From NCBI RefSeq assembly GCF_020103725.1, contig NZ_JAHXBG010000013.1, positions 62,001 to 126,000 on the forward strand: a stretch of DNA of 64,000 bases, written 5' to 3'. Source of the DNA: Hyalangium gracile. GTDB taxonomy: Bacteria; Myxococcota; Myxococcia; Myxococcales; Myxococcaceae. Positions within the stretch are counted from its first letter, which is position 1; each line of letters begins with the position of its first letter. The notes under the pieces were generated by a model, which was given only the letters and a program-made list of their open reading frames with translations, was not told the DNA's origin and searched no databases. Shown here one piece after another: positions 47,027 to 57,397 of this stretch. Position numbers and translations under genes: made by a program.

Positions 47027-48148
47027 TCAGGTCCCGGTGGCTCGCGCGTGCGGCTGCGTGGTGGCCATCGGATGCGGCAGGTTGCTGAACCGCTGCAGCT
47101 CCTCGGCCTCCATCGCCTCCACCTGGCCGCGGATGCGCGCCCACTCCGAGTCCGGGATGCGCAGGAACGCCGCCGCGAGCGCCGGATCGAACTGCGTTCC
47201 CGCGCAGCGGCCGATCTCATCCCGCGCCACCTGCAGCGGCCGGCCCTTGCGGTACGGCCGGTCCGAGGTGATCGCATCCAGCGTGTCCACGATGGCGAAG
47301 ATGCGCGCGCCGATGACGATCGCCTCGCCCGTCAGGTTCGCCGGGTAGCCCTTGCCGTCCCAGCGCTCCTGGTGCTGCAGCACGATCAGCGACGCGTCGT
47401 GCAGGTACGGCATCTTCGCCAGCATCCGGAAGCCGAACTCCGGGTGCTTGCGCATCTCCACCCACTCGTCCGGCGTCAGCGGCCCGGGCTTGAGCAGGAT
47501 CGAGTCCTTCACGCCGATCTTCCCGATGTCATGCAGCAGCGCTCCCTGCTCCACGACGTCCAGCGCCGCCCCCTGCAGCCCGATCTCCTCCGCCAGCCGC
47601 CGCGCGTACAGCGACACGCGCCGCGAGTGCCACTGCGTCTCCGTGTCGCGGTAGTCCAGCGCGCTGATCAGCCCGTCCAGCAGCCCCGTCGTGCGCTCCA
47701 CCACCAGCCGCTCGAGATCCCGGTTGATGGCCAGCAGCTCCGCGTTCTTCTCCGCCACCTCGCGCGTTAGCCGCTCGTTGGCGTCCACCAGGCGGTGGTG
47801 CTCGAACGCCTGCCGCACGCTGCTCGTCAGGTCCGCCAGCGACCAGGGCTTGCCCAGCAGCCGGAACACCTCGCCCCGGTTCACCGCCTCGGACGCCGTG
47901 CGGAAGTCGGCCGCCGCCGTCAGCATCAGCCGCACCGCTCGCGGGTTCTTCTCCCGCAGCGCCGACAGCAACTCGATGCCGTTGAGGTACGGCATCATGA
48001 AGTCCGTCAGCACCACCTGGAACCCTTCCTCACGCGCGGCCTGGACGGGATCACTGTGAGTGACGACCTCGTAGCCCTCGGATTGGAGGATGCGTGAGAG
48101 CGCGGCCAGGATGCGCACGTCGTCATCCACCACGAGGATGCGGTCCAT
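47027..48148 (-). CDS. Response regulator with HD-GYP phosphodiesterase domain
   Basis: 373 aa. The receiver has the acidic pair in LVVDDDVRI, phospho-Asp in VVLTDFMMPYLNG and Lys in RLLGKPW. A coiled coil (NERLTREVAEKNAELLAINRDLERLV) leads to HD-GYP: HSRRVSLYARRLAEEIG, the HD pair in ALLHDIGKIGVKD and the late QHQERWDGKGYP, where GYP is intact. Metal-binding His and Asp residues seem complete, so a c-di-GMP phosphodiesterase (RpfG-like) is expected. No sensor gene adjoins it. Confidence 0.92.
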   Translation of the reverse strand: MDRILVVDDDVRILAALSRILQSEGYEVVTHSDPVQAAREEGFQVVLTDFMMPYLNGIELLSALREKNPRAVRLMLTAAADFRTASEAVNRGEVFRLLGKPWSLADLTSSVRQAFEHHRLVDANERLTREVAEKNAELLAINRDLERLVVERTTGLLDGLISALDYRDTETQWHSRRVSLYARRLAEEIGLQGAALDVVEQGALLHDIGKIGVKDSILLKPGPLTPDEWVEMRKHPEFGFRMLAKMPYLHDASLIVLQHQERWDGKGYPANLTGEAIVIGARIFAIVDTLDAITSDRPYRKGRPLQVARDEIGRCAGTQFDPALAAAFLRIPDSEWARIRGQVEAMEAEELQRFSNLPHPMATTQPHARATGT

Positions 48149-48396
48149 GAGATGGGGTTCTCCAGCAGCAAAGTCTGGAGAGGGTTATACACGCCTTCCC
48201 TCCGAACCAGACAGGGGGGGGCTATGGCCCACTGGACCCAGGTGCAGGTTTCCAAACCCGGGAAACTGCTGGCAAATAGCCGGCTGCCCACGTCCTTGAC
48301 AGCCACGTCATGCTTGCCTGTCCGCCGGGGGGTGGTTTATGGTGCGCGACGGCGCTGAAAATGAGGCTAACCCCTTGAATTCTGGAGAGTTCTCCG

Positions 48397-49398
48397 ATGG
48401 CTAGAGCCCCCGCAGGGCCGGTCCCGGTGGTGGTCATGGGGCTTGGGTTCATCGGGCAGGAGATCGCTCGCGCGGCGCTGGCCTCCGCCGAGGTGGAGCT
48501 CATCGGCGCGGTGGACACCAGTCCGCAGATCGCTGGCCGTCCGCTGGCGGACGTGCTCGGACAGCCGACGCCGAAGGTGAAGGTGGCCGACTCGCTCGAG
48601 CGCGCGGTGGGCCGCCGCAAGGGCGTGGTGCTGCTGCACGCCACCGGCTCGCGCCTGGCGCAGGTGATGGATCAGATCCTGGCCGCGGTGAAGCTCGGCG
48701 TGCCGGTGGTCTCCACCTGCGAGGAGCTGGCCTTCCCCTTCCTCAAGTATCCGGAGCTGGCCGAGAAGCTGGACCGGGCCGCCCAGAAGGCCGGCGTGGC
48801 CGTGCTGGGCACCGGCGTCAACCCGGGCTTCGTGATGGATCGCCTGGTGGCCACCGCCGGACAGGCGTGCGGCCCGGTGCGGCGCGTGTCGGTGACGCGC
48901 GTGGTGGATGCGCGCACCCGGCGCGAGGCCCTGCAGCGCAAGATAGGCGCGGGCCTGACGGAGGAGGAGTTCTTCTCCCTGGTGGACAAGGAGCAGCTGG
49001 GCCACGTGGGGCTGGTGGAGTCCGCGGCGCTGTGCGCCCTGGGGCTCGGCCTGGACTGTGACGACTATGAGGAGGAGGTCGCGCCCGTGCTGGCCGAGGA
49101 GGACATCACCGGCGGCGCCTTTCCGGTGCGAAAGGGCCGGGTGGCCGGCATTTTCCAGTCCGTCGTCGGTTTGGAGGATGAGCAGGAGCGGGTCCGGCTG
49201 GAGCTGACCATCGCCGTGGGGGCCGACGAGCCCAAGGATCGCATCGAGATCGACGCGGACCCGAAAGTTGTCGTGGAGATTCCAGGGGGAGTGGCGGGCG
49301 ACAGGGCCACCGCGAATACGCTGGTCAATGCCGCCCCACGCTTGACGGCCGCCGAGGCCGGACTGCTGACCGTGCTCGAGCTGCCTGCCGGTCGCTAG
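48397..49398 (+). CDS. DapB-like NAD(P)-dependent oxidoreductase
   Basis: 333 aa. The N-terminal Rossmann fold has VVVMGLGFIGQEIARAAL (GxGxxG) and a following VDTSPQIAG. The next part contains VLLHATGSRLAQVMDQI and VVSTCEELAFP, and the C-terminal half the GTGVNPGFVMDRL motif. This is the pattern of dihydrodipicolinate-reductase-like enzymes such as 2,4-diaminopentanoate dehydrogenase, not of DapB proper. Substrate unknown. It is the first of a forward set with two MaoC-type hydratase genes (19-base gap). GGAGAG lies upstream of the start. Confidence 0.85.
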   Translation: MARAPAGPVPVVVMGLGFIGQEIARAALASAEVELIGAVDTSPQIAGRPLADVLGQPTPKVKVADSLERAVGRRKGVVLLHATGSRLAQVMDQILAAVKLGVPVVSTCEELAFPFLKYPELAEKLDRAAQKAGVAVLGTGVNPGFVMDRLVATAGQACGPVRRVSVTRVVDARTRREALQRKIGAGLTEEEFFSLVDKEQLGHVGLVESAALCALGLGLDCDDYEEEVAPVLAEEDITGGAFPVRKGRVAGIFQSVVGLEDEQERVRLELTIAVGADEPKDRIEIDADPKVVVEIPGGVAGDRATANTLVNAAPRLTAAEAGLLTVLELPAGR

Positions 49399-49417
49399 AG
49401 AGATTGAGGGAGGGGAT

Positions 49418-49867
49418 ATGCTGGACAAGAACGCGATTGGTCGCTCGTCGCCGCCGACGCTCAACGAGGTGGAGAAGGGCTCCATCCGACGCTTCGCGGA
49501 GGCGATCGGCGACTACAACCCCATCTATTACGATGAGGAGTACGCCCGGGCCTCCGGCTACCCGACCATCGTCGCGCCGCCCACCTTCCCCGCGTCGTTC
49601 CACTCGGCGGCGGACCTGCGCGAGCTGCTCGGGGTGGGCATCAAGAGCCTGCTGCACGCCGAGCAGGGCTTCGAGTACGAGCGGCCCATCTTCGCCGGGG
49701 ACCGCATCTACGTGGCCACCAAGGTGGCCGACGTGCTGGAGCGCAGTGGCCCGGCCGGGAAGATGGACGTGGCCGTCATCGAGGACGAGGGTCGTGACGA
49801 GGAGGGCAACCTGGTGTTCCGCGCCCGCCGCACCCTGATCGTCCGCGCAGCGAAGGAGAACGCCTGA
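49418..49867 (+). CDS. MaoC-like dehydratase subunit, N-terminal type
   Basis: 149 aa. A single hotdog domain: IRRFAEAIGDYNPIYYDEEYARASGYPTIVAPPTFPASF, then FEYERPIFAGDRIYVATKVADV. This is the MaoC_dehydrat_N (FAS1-like) form, which lacks the complete catalytic Asp-His pair and works as one half of a heterodimer. The next gene provides the other half. Compare the mycobacterial HadA/HadB hydratases. Stop and next start share one base (TGATG). Confidence 0.9.
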   Translation: MLDKNAIGRSSPPTLNEVEKGSIRRFAEAIGDYNPIYYDEEYARASGYPTIVAPPTFPASFHSAADLRELLGVGIKSLLHAEQGFEYERPIFAGDRIYVATKVADVLERSGPAGKMDVAVIEDEGRDEEGNLVFRARRTLIVRAAKENA

Positions 49868-50520
49868 TGCCCGCGCGCAAGCTCTACTTCGAATCCATCC
49901 GGGTGGGCGATGAGCTCCCGGCGCTGGCCAAGGCGCCGGTGGATCGCGTCCAGCTCTCGCGCTACGCGGGGGCCAGCGGGGACTACAACCCGGTGCACGT
50001 GGACGAGGTCTACGCCAAGAGCGTGGGCATGCCCTCCGTGTACGCCCCGGGCATGCTCATCATGGGCATGCTGGGCCAGCTCATCAGTGACTGGGCCCGC
50101 GGCGGCCAGCTGCGCCGCTACGGCGTGCGCTTCATCAAGATGGTGTGGCCGGGCGACACCGTGGTCTGCAAGGGCCGCGTCAGTGACCGGCACGGCACCG
50201 GCGGCCGCTACTTCGTCGAGATCGATCTCTGGGCGGAGAACCAGCGCGGCGAGCTGCTCATGAAGGGGCAGTCCGTCATCCAGCTCTTCTACTCGCTGGA
50301 GGACGAGAACCGGCAGCGCTCCGGCCAGTCCCCCATCGTCGTGGAGGTGCCGCGCGAGAGCATCCTCGCTCCCCAGGCAGGCGGGCAGGGCGAGGGCTCC
50401 GAGACGGAGGAGACGGGCGCCAAGAAGGCCCCGAGCAACGCCAAGAAGTCCGCCAAGACGGCCACCGCCAGCCCGACGACGCCCGCGCCTGTCGCGGCGG
50501 CCAAGAAGCTGAAGAAGTAG
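49867..50520 (+). CDS. MaoC-like enoyl-CoA hydratase subunit with Lys/Ala-rich tail
   Basis: 217 aa. The hotdog domain has the hydratase-2 motif YAGASGDYNPVHVDEVYAKSVGMPSVYAPGML, with the catalytic Asp and His, and MVWPGDTVVCKGRVSD. It forms the catalytic half of the pair with the preceding gene; the substrate would be a (R)-3-hydroxyacyl or enoyl thioester. After residue 155 there is an unusual low-complexity tail of about 60 residues rich in Lys, Ala, Thr and Pro (KKAPSNAKKSAKTA, AAAKKLKK), which is not part of the fold. Confidence 0.9.
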   Translation: MPARKLYFESIRVGDELPALAKAPVDRVQLSRYAGASGDYNPVHVDEVYAKSVGMPSVYAPGMLIMGMLGQLISDWARGGQLRRYGVRFIKMVWPGDTVVCKGRVSDRHGTGGRYFVEIDLWAENQRGELLMKGQSVIQLFYSLEDENRQRSGQSPIVVEVPRESILAPQAGGQGEGSETEETGAKKAPSNAKKSAKTATASPTTPAPVAAAKKLKK

Positions 50521-50621
50521 CACCCAGAAGTCTGGCGCATGGCTCACCCCTGCGCCGCCGGGTTCCGGACACGCCGGTGGGGGTCGTCTGCCCACCGCAC
50601 GACGCGTGGCGTCAGTTCGGG

Positions 50622-50649
50622 TTGACTCTCGAATCAATCGACGTAAGAC
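50622..50649 (+). promoter_or_regulatory. Weak sigma-70-like promoter candidate before the acyl-CoA dehydrogenase gene
   Basis: TTGACT at 50622-50627 and TAAGAC at 50644-50649 with a 16-base spacer, in an AT-richer patch of a 200-base gap. The -35 box is good (5 of 6) and the -10 box poor. Confidence 0.3.
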
Positions 50650-50721
50650 TTTTCCTGTCTCACTGGGCGCCGCTGACCATTCGTGTGGCCGGGCAGCGAG
50701 CCCCTCATGACGGGAGAGGCC

Positions 50722-52569
<1,848 letters not shown>

Positions 52570-52592
52570 CCACTGGAGCGAAGCCTTCCACC

Positions 52593-52633
52593 ACGGCCAC
52601 TCGGGTCTCCACCCGGGTGGCCGTCGTCTTTTT
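52593..52633 (+). terminator. Rho-independent terminator after the acyl-CoA dehydrogenase gene
   Basis: ACGGCCAC (52593-52600) pairs with GTGGCCGT (52617-52624), and inner CGGGT pairs with ACCCG around a CTCC loop; TTTTT follows at 52629-52633. It sits between convergent genes. Confidence 0.88.
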
Positions 52634-52653
52634 GAAGCACCGAGCCGGGCGGC

Positions 52654-53235
52654 TCAGGGCGCGACGATGGTCGTCTGCACCTCGGGGCACTCCACCGGCA
52701 TGGCGCGGTGCTGCGCCAGGGGACGGGGCACCTCGGACTCCTGCGCGGTGGCATCCATCAGCGGGCCCCGGTAGGCGATGCGGTAGGTGCCCGGCTGCGA
52801 GAAGTCGTAGGCCAGGGACGCCTCGATCGCCAGCTCGGCCTCGCCCTTCGTGTCGGCGGTGCTCGCGGGAACGGAGGCGTAGTCACCCGCTGATGGATCG
52901 CCCCGCTTGATCATCGGCCCCTGGTACTGGACCTCGACGCCGTCACGGGTGATCTCCAGGAACCTGCTGCGCGGCTGCCCCTCGAACGGCGAGCGCCACT
53001 TGAGCACGTAGAGCGTCTGCGGCGTGGGGTTGCGGATCCGGAAGGTGACCACCACCGGCTCGCCGACCTTCAGCGTGGGGGGCACGCTCGCCTCGCACTG
53101 CAGGGCGGCTCCCGCCTGGAGCCCCTCCGTCCCCGTGGGGGCCGTCATGTCCGCTCCTTCCTTGTGTGATGCACAGCCGCCGCCGCCGAGCGCTAGGCAG
53201 CACAGCGCGATCCAACCGACATGTCCTCGAGTCAT
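52654..53235 (-). CDS. Propeptide-like lipoprotein (candidate protease inhibitor or chaperone)
   Basis: 193 aa. Signal GWIALCCLALGGGGC with lipobox GGGC. The mature domain (about residues 45-165) is clearly homologous to the N-terminal prodomain of the adjacent M35 protease: VTFRIRNPTPQTLYVLKWRSP parallels VTVTLTNVSGHPVRLLKRNTP, FLEITRDGVEVQYQGP parallels LFHITRDGAEARYLGR, and DFSQPGTYRIAYRG parallels EFEQTGSYSIAYAEG. It lacks any protease domain. It lies 82 bases downstream of the protease gene on the same strand, so the two are probably expressed together. A lipid-anchored inhibitor protecting the producer, or a foldase in trans, are the likely roles. Confidence 0.82.
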   Translation of the reverse strand: MTRGHVGWIALCCLALGGGGCASHKEGADMTAPTGTEGLQAGAALQCEASVPPTLKVGEPVVVTFRIRNPTPQTLYVLKWRSPFEGQPRSRFLEITRDGVEVQYQGPMIKRGDPSAGDYASVPASTADTKGEAELAIEASLAYDFSQPGTYRIAYRGPLMDATAQESEVPRPLAQHRAMPVECPEVQTTIVAP

Positions 53236-53317
53236 GAAAAGCTCAACCCCTGGAAAAAAGAAGACGGGAGCGTCGCCGCCCCCGCCTCCGTGTCACTTCG
53301 GATGCCGCCGCGCTTCG

Positions 53318-54397
53318 TCAGTTCTGCGCGGGGGTGTTCTCGGCGAAGTACTCGTGGCTGTCCGCGTTGGCCAGCGCCCGCTTGGCGTTGGTCTTCGCCA
53401 GGTTCTTGCAGGCGGTCTGGCCGTAGGCGTGGTCATCCGTGGCCGCCACCACGTTGAAGTGGCTCATCTCATGGACCAGCGTGCCGGCCTTCGAGTCCGT
53501 GCCCGTGGTGGGCGCGTTCCAGAAGGCGTTGCACACCCAGATCTTGTACGGCTGCGTCGGGTAGACGTAGGCGTAGGCGCTGTCCGTGCAGGCGCAGGTC
53601 ACGACCACCGCGGCGTTGTTGAAGGCGTTGTTGATGGCCGAGAAGTGGCTCTTCGCGGTGTTCCAGTTGGCGCTCGAGAAGGCGCCGAACCACGTGGTGT
53701 AGCGCGGGGTGCCGCTCGGGGTGGTGTTGGTCAGGTAGGCCAGCGAGTTGGCCGCGTACGTCTTCGCGCTGCTGAAGCCCGAGCTGATGGCCGAGGTCTG
53801 GGTGCTGCTGCAGCTGGTGGTGGACAGGCCGAACGCCGTCACCTCACGGCCACCGGCCTCCTCCGGCAGGACGTGGGGGCGGCCCTCGACCCACACGTCC
53901 ACGTTGTTGGACGTGAACTGCGCGGCCTCGCCGTGGACGCCCTCGGCGTAGGCGATGGAGTAGCTGCCGGTCTGCTCGAACTCGTAGACCTCCGACAGGT
54001 TCACGGTGCGAGTCACGCTCTCGCCCGCGGCCAGGGTGAGATAATCCTCGGCCTGCGGAGCCGCCCACTTGTAGTGACGGCCGAGGTAGCGCGCCTCGGC
54101 GCCGTCGCGGGTGATGTGGAACAGCTCGTTCTTGATGCCGTCCACCGGCGTGTTCCGCTTCAGCAGCCGCACCGGGTGGCCCGAGACGTTGGTGAGGGTG
54201 ACCGTCACCAGCACGTCATCCTTGGCCGCCATGGAGGAGGTGCCCGCGGACACCTTCACCGCTACGTCACCGGCGACTGCCTCGGGCGCGAGCACCTCGC
54301 GCGTGTCGCCGGACTGCTCCTCCGGTGCGCCACAGGCGCTCAGCAGGGAGACGCCAACGATTCCTCCGACCAACCAGCGACGAGAGGCCTTCATCAT
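53318..54397 (-). CDS. M35-family (deuterolysin/peptidyl-Lys) metalloendopeptidase
   Basis: 359 aa. The ATG at 54397 has AAGGA 8 bases upstream; the second codon is also ATG. Signal RRWLVGGIVGVSLLSAC ends in a lipobox-like LSAC, so it may be lipidated before processing. Residues 40-170 form the prodomain; the catalytic domain begins near 195 (STTSCSSTQTSAISSGFSSAKTYA). Aspzincin residues are seen: HEMSHF (HExxH) in TLVHEMSHFNVV and the third ligand Asp in ATDDHAYG, followed by the conserved AKTNAKRALANADSHEYFAEN. Expected to cleave on the N side of Lys residues. Secreted predatory or nutritional protease. Confidence 0.92.
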   Translation of the reverse strand: MMKASRRWLVGGIVGVSLLSACGAPEEQSGDTREVLAPEAVAGDVAVKVSAGTSSMAAKDDVLVTVTLTNVSGHPVRLLKRNTPVDGIKNELFHITRDGAEARYLGRHYKWAAPQAEDYLTLAAGESVTRTVNLSEVYEFEQTGSYSIAYAEGVHGEAAQFTSNNVDVWVEGRPHVLPEEAGGREVTAFGLSTTSCSSTQTSAISSGFSSAKTYAANSLAYLTNTTPSGTPRYTTWFGAFSSANWNTAKSHFSAINNAFNNAAVVVTCACTDSAYAYVYPTQPYKIWVCNAFWNAPTTGTDSKAGTLVHEMSHFNVVAATDDHAYGQTACKNLAKTNAKRALANADSHEYFAENTPAQN

Positions 54398-54432
54398 GGG
54401 GGATTTCCTTTCGGGGGATGCACTGCGGATAA

Positions 54433-54456
54433 GCCCTGAGGCAGGACCTTCAGGGC
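54433..54456. repeat. Short inverted repeat in the divergent promoter region
   Basis: GCCCTGA at 54433-54439 and TCAGGGC at 54450-54456, separated by 10 bases, in the 243-base gap between the M35 protease and TonB-receptor genes. It could be an operator or a leader hairpin; there is no T-run. Confidence 0.6.
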
Positions 54457-54640
54457 AGCTCAGTTATAAGCCACAACGATGTAATCCAGCACCTATTTTG
54501 GTTTCGCCGGAATCCTTGAGAGTCGTTGCTCGTGACGGAATCGCCCCCAAGTTGTCCATGGCGTGTGACGTGGCTGACAAAGTTGGAGCGTAAAGAAGCG
54601 CCCGGTTTCGGCTCCCCACAGCGGCGGAGCTGGAGGGTTC

Positions 54641-57355
54641 ATGGGTCGCTTCCAACTGATTTCGGTTCTCGTTGCAGTCAGCAGTACCGCCCTGGCGCAG
54701 GAAGGCTCGGGCCTTCGCGGGCGGCTCACGGACGCCAAGACGGGTGAGCCGTTGCTGGTGTGTCCGGTGTCGGTGATTGCCGGAGGAAACATCACCGTCG
54801 ACACCGATCTGGAGGGCAACTACGAGCTGGCCCTCCCGCCGGGGAAGTATGACGTGCGCTTCTGGTGTGACCAGTACGAGGGTGTAGACGTCAAGAACGT
54901 CCAGGTGGCGCAGGGCTTCATGACGCGTGACATCGCGCTCAAGCCGGTGGAGGGCGCGTTCGTCGAAGAGGTGGTGGTCATCGGCACGGTGGACACCAAG
55001 AGCGAGAGCGGCCTGCTGCTCCAGCGGAAGATGGCCAACACCGTGCAGGACTCCATTGGCAGCGAGCAGATCTCCCGCTCGCCGGACTCGAACGCGGGCG
55101 ACGCCGTCAAGCGCGTGACGTCCGCCACGGTGGTGGGCCGCAACGTCTTCCTGCGCGGGCTGGGCGGGCGCTACGCCGCCACCGTCGTCAACGGGGTGTC
55201 GCTGCCCAGCACGGACCCGGACGGACACCAGGCGCCGCTGGACCTGTTCCCCAACGCGCTCCTGTCCACGCTGACGGTGCAGAAGACCTACTCGGCGGAG
55301 ATGGGGGGCGCCTTCGCGGGCGGCGTGCTCGGCATCGAGACCAACTCCTACCCCGCGACGTTCCAGACCCAGGTGAAGCTGTCCCTGGGGGCCAACTCCG
55401 AGTCCACCTTCCACTCGCGCCGCAGCTACGCCGGCGGCAGCCTGGACGCGCTGGGCTTCGATGACGGGAGCCGGGGACTGCCCGAGAGCGTCCCCGAGGA
55501 CCGGCCGCTCACGACGCGCGATCCCCAGGCCGAGCAGGTGAGCGAGAGCTTCTCCAACGTCTGGAGCAGCCGGAAGTCCGCCGGCCTGCCCAACGGCAGC
55601 CTGAACGTGTCGGTGGGCAACACCCACCAGTGGAGCGGGGGACGCGCCTTCGGCTACCTGGCCAGCGCGACCTTCTCCCGGAGCGCCGCCGCGACGAACG
55701 CCGATGTCCAGACGTTCCGCATCGACGACCAGGATCTGATCCCCAAGGACATCTACAGCTCGGAGTTCGGCGCCACGAACACGAACCTGGGCGTGCTGCT
55801 CAACGCCGGCTACCAGCTGGACGCGCTGAACGACGTGAGCATGCTGGCGCTCTTCAGCCGCTCGACGGAGGACTCCGCGCAGGTGCTGCAGGGCTTCTCC
55901 GACACGGACGGCGCCGACTTCGACGCCACGCGCCTGAAGTTCTCCGAGCGCATGCTGAGCTTCAACCAGCTCCGGGGCACGCACCGCTTCGGCGCGGACA
56001 GCTCGGTGGTGCTGCGCTGGCAGGGCAACGTGTCCGTGACCCAGGCCGAGGAGCCGGACACCCGCGACCTGATGTACCTGGAGGATGAGGGCGTGCGGCG
56101 CTTCCGCCAGGCCGCCAACAGCGGAGAGCGCTTCTTCTCCCACCTCCAGGACACCAGCGGCGGCGCCAGCGCCACCGTGAGCCTCCCGGTGGGGCCGGCG
56201 GAGTTCAAGGTGGGCGGCTCGGCGCAGCTGTCCAAGCGCTCCTTCGATGCGCGGCGCTTCGCCTTCATGTTCGTCGGCGAGGATCCGGCCCTCCTGGCCC
56301 TGCCGGCCGAGGAGCTGTTCGGGGCGGAGAACATCGGCCCCTCGGTGCTCGCCGAGGAGCGCACCTTCGTCACCGACCGCTACGACGGGAACCAGGCCCT
56401 CTATGCCGGCTTCGTCAACGCGGAGCTGCCGCTGATGGAGCGGCTGCGCGCCACGGCGGGGGTGCGGCTCGAGGTCTTCTCCCAGCGGCTCGAGTCCGGC
56501 AGCCCCTTCGCCCAGGGCCAGGTGCCCGAGGCCACGCGCCGCACCACCGTCAACCCGCTGCCCGCGCTGAACCTGGTCTACGCGGTGACGGACAAGGCGA
56601 ACCTGCGCGCCGGCTACAGCTTCACGGTGGCCCGGCCCCAGTTCCGCGAGATCGCCCCGTTCCTCTACTACGACGCCATCCGCCGCCGCAGCGTGAGCGG
56701 CAACCCGGACCTGGTCTCCTCGCGCATCCACAACGCGGACCTGCGCTGGGAGTGGTTCCCCACCGAGAACGAGGTCTTCTCCGTGGGCGGCTTCTACAAG
56801 CGCTTCCTCGATCCCATCGAGCAGGTGGTGGTGAGCTCCATCCAGGGGGATGTGGGCTACCGCAACGCGGACCGGGCGGATGCGCTGGGGCTCGAACTGG
56901 AAGGCCGCGCCTCCCTGGGCCGGGTGAGCGAGGCGCTGCGCTCGCTGCGCGTGGGCGCCAACCTGAGCCTCATCTCCTCGCGCGTGAAGCTGGGCAGCCA
57001 GCAGCAGATCAGCACCAGTGAGAGCCGTCCGCTGCAGGGCCAGTCTCCCTATGTGGCCAACGTCAATGTCGGCTACCTGCAGGAGTCCTGGGGCACCGAG
57101 GTGACGCTGCTCTACAACGTCTTCGGGCGGCGCATCTCGGAGGTGGGCTTCAACCGCCTGCCGGACACCTACGAGCGGTCGTTCCACCGCGTGGACCTGA
57201 CGCTCACCCAGCGGCTCTCCGAGGATCTGCGCCTGAAGCTGACGGGCACCAACCTGCTCAACCAGTCCGCCGTCTTCCAGCAGCTGGGCACGGACGTCTT
57301 CCGCTACCGCCCCGGCCTCACGGCCACCGCGCAGGTCGAGTGGACGCTGCGCTGA
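54641..57355 (+). CDS. TonB-dependent receptor with N-terminal carboxypeptidase-regulatory-like domain
   Basis: 904 aa. Signal peptide FQLISVLVAVSSTALAQ. An Ig-like CarboxypepD_reg domain covers residues 25-105 (GLRGRLTDAKTGEPLLVCPV, TDLEGNYELALPPGKYDVRF). A TonB-box-like EEVVVIG precedes the plug (GDAVKRVTSATVVGRNVFLRGLGGRYAATVVNG region, residues 140-240). The rest is the outer-membrane barrel, with FTVARPQFREIAPFLYYD and typical barrel strands to the C terminus (TATAQVEWTLR), which ends in Arg instead of the usual aromatic. It precedes a lipoprotein by 42 bases and is probably co-transcribed, like a receptor with a surface binding partner. Substrate unknown. Confidence 0.92.
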   Translation: MGRFQLISVLVAVSSTALAQEGSGLRGRLTDAKTGEPLLVCPVSVIAGGNITVDTDLEGNYELALPPGKYDVRFWCDQYEGVDVKNVQVAQGFMTRDIALKPVEGAFVEEVVVIGTVDTKSESGLLLQRKMANTVQDSIGSEQISRSPDSNAGDAVKRVTSATVVGRNVFLRGLGGRYAATVVNGVSLPSTDPDGHQAPLDLFPNALLSTLTVQKTYSAEMGGAFAGGVLGIETNSYPATFQTQVKLSLGANSESTFHSRRSYAGGSLDALGFDDGSRGLPESVPEDRPLTTRDPQAEQVSESFSNVWSSRKSAGLPNGSLNVSVGNTHQWSGGRAFGYLASATFSRSAAATNADVQTFRIDDQDLIPKDIYSSEFGATNTNLGVLLNAGYQLDALNDVSMLALFSRSTEDSAQVLQGFSDTDGADFDATRLKFSERMLSFNQLRGTHRFGADSSVVLRWQGNVSVTQAEEPDTRDLMYLEDEGVRRFRQAANSGERFFSHLQDTSGGASATVSLPVGPAEFKVGGSAQLSKRSFDARRFAFMFVGEDPALLALPAEELFGAENIGPSVLAEERTFVTDRYDGNQALYAGFVNAELPLMERLRATAGVRLEVFSQRLESGSPFAQGQVPEATRRTTVNPLPALNLVYAVTDKANLRAGYSFTVARPQFREIAPFLYYDAIRRRSVSGNPDLVSSRIHNADLRWEWFPTENEVFSVGGFYKRFLDPIEQVVVSSIQGDVGYRNADRADALGLELEGRASLGRVSEALRSLRVGANLSLISSRVKLGSQQQISTSESRPLQGQSPYVANVNVGYLQESWGTEVTLLYNVFGRRISEVGFNRLPDTYERSFHRVDLTLTQRLSEDLRLKLTGTNLLNQSAVFQQLGTDVFRYRPGLTATAQVEWTLR

Positions 57356-57397
57356 CTTTCCTTCGAAACCCCGCAGTACCTTTCAGATGGAGCAACG

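Noticed and set aside
48296-48301. TTGACA as a -35 box for the DapB-like gene
   Set aside because: No acceptable -10 box at 15-19 bases downstream.
54464-57187. Minus-strand 907-codon frame opposite the TonB receptor
   Set aside because: No motif, biased composition; the receptor on the plus strand has signal, plug and barrel.
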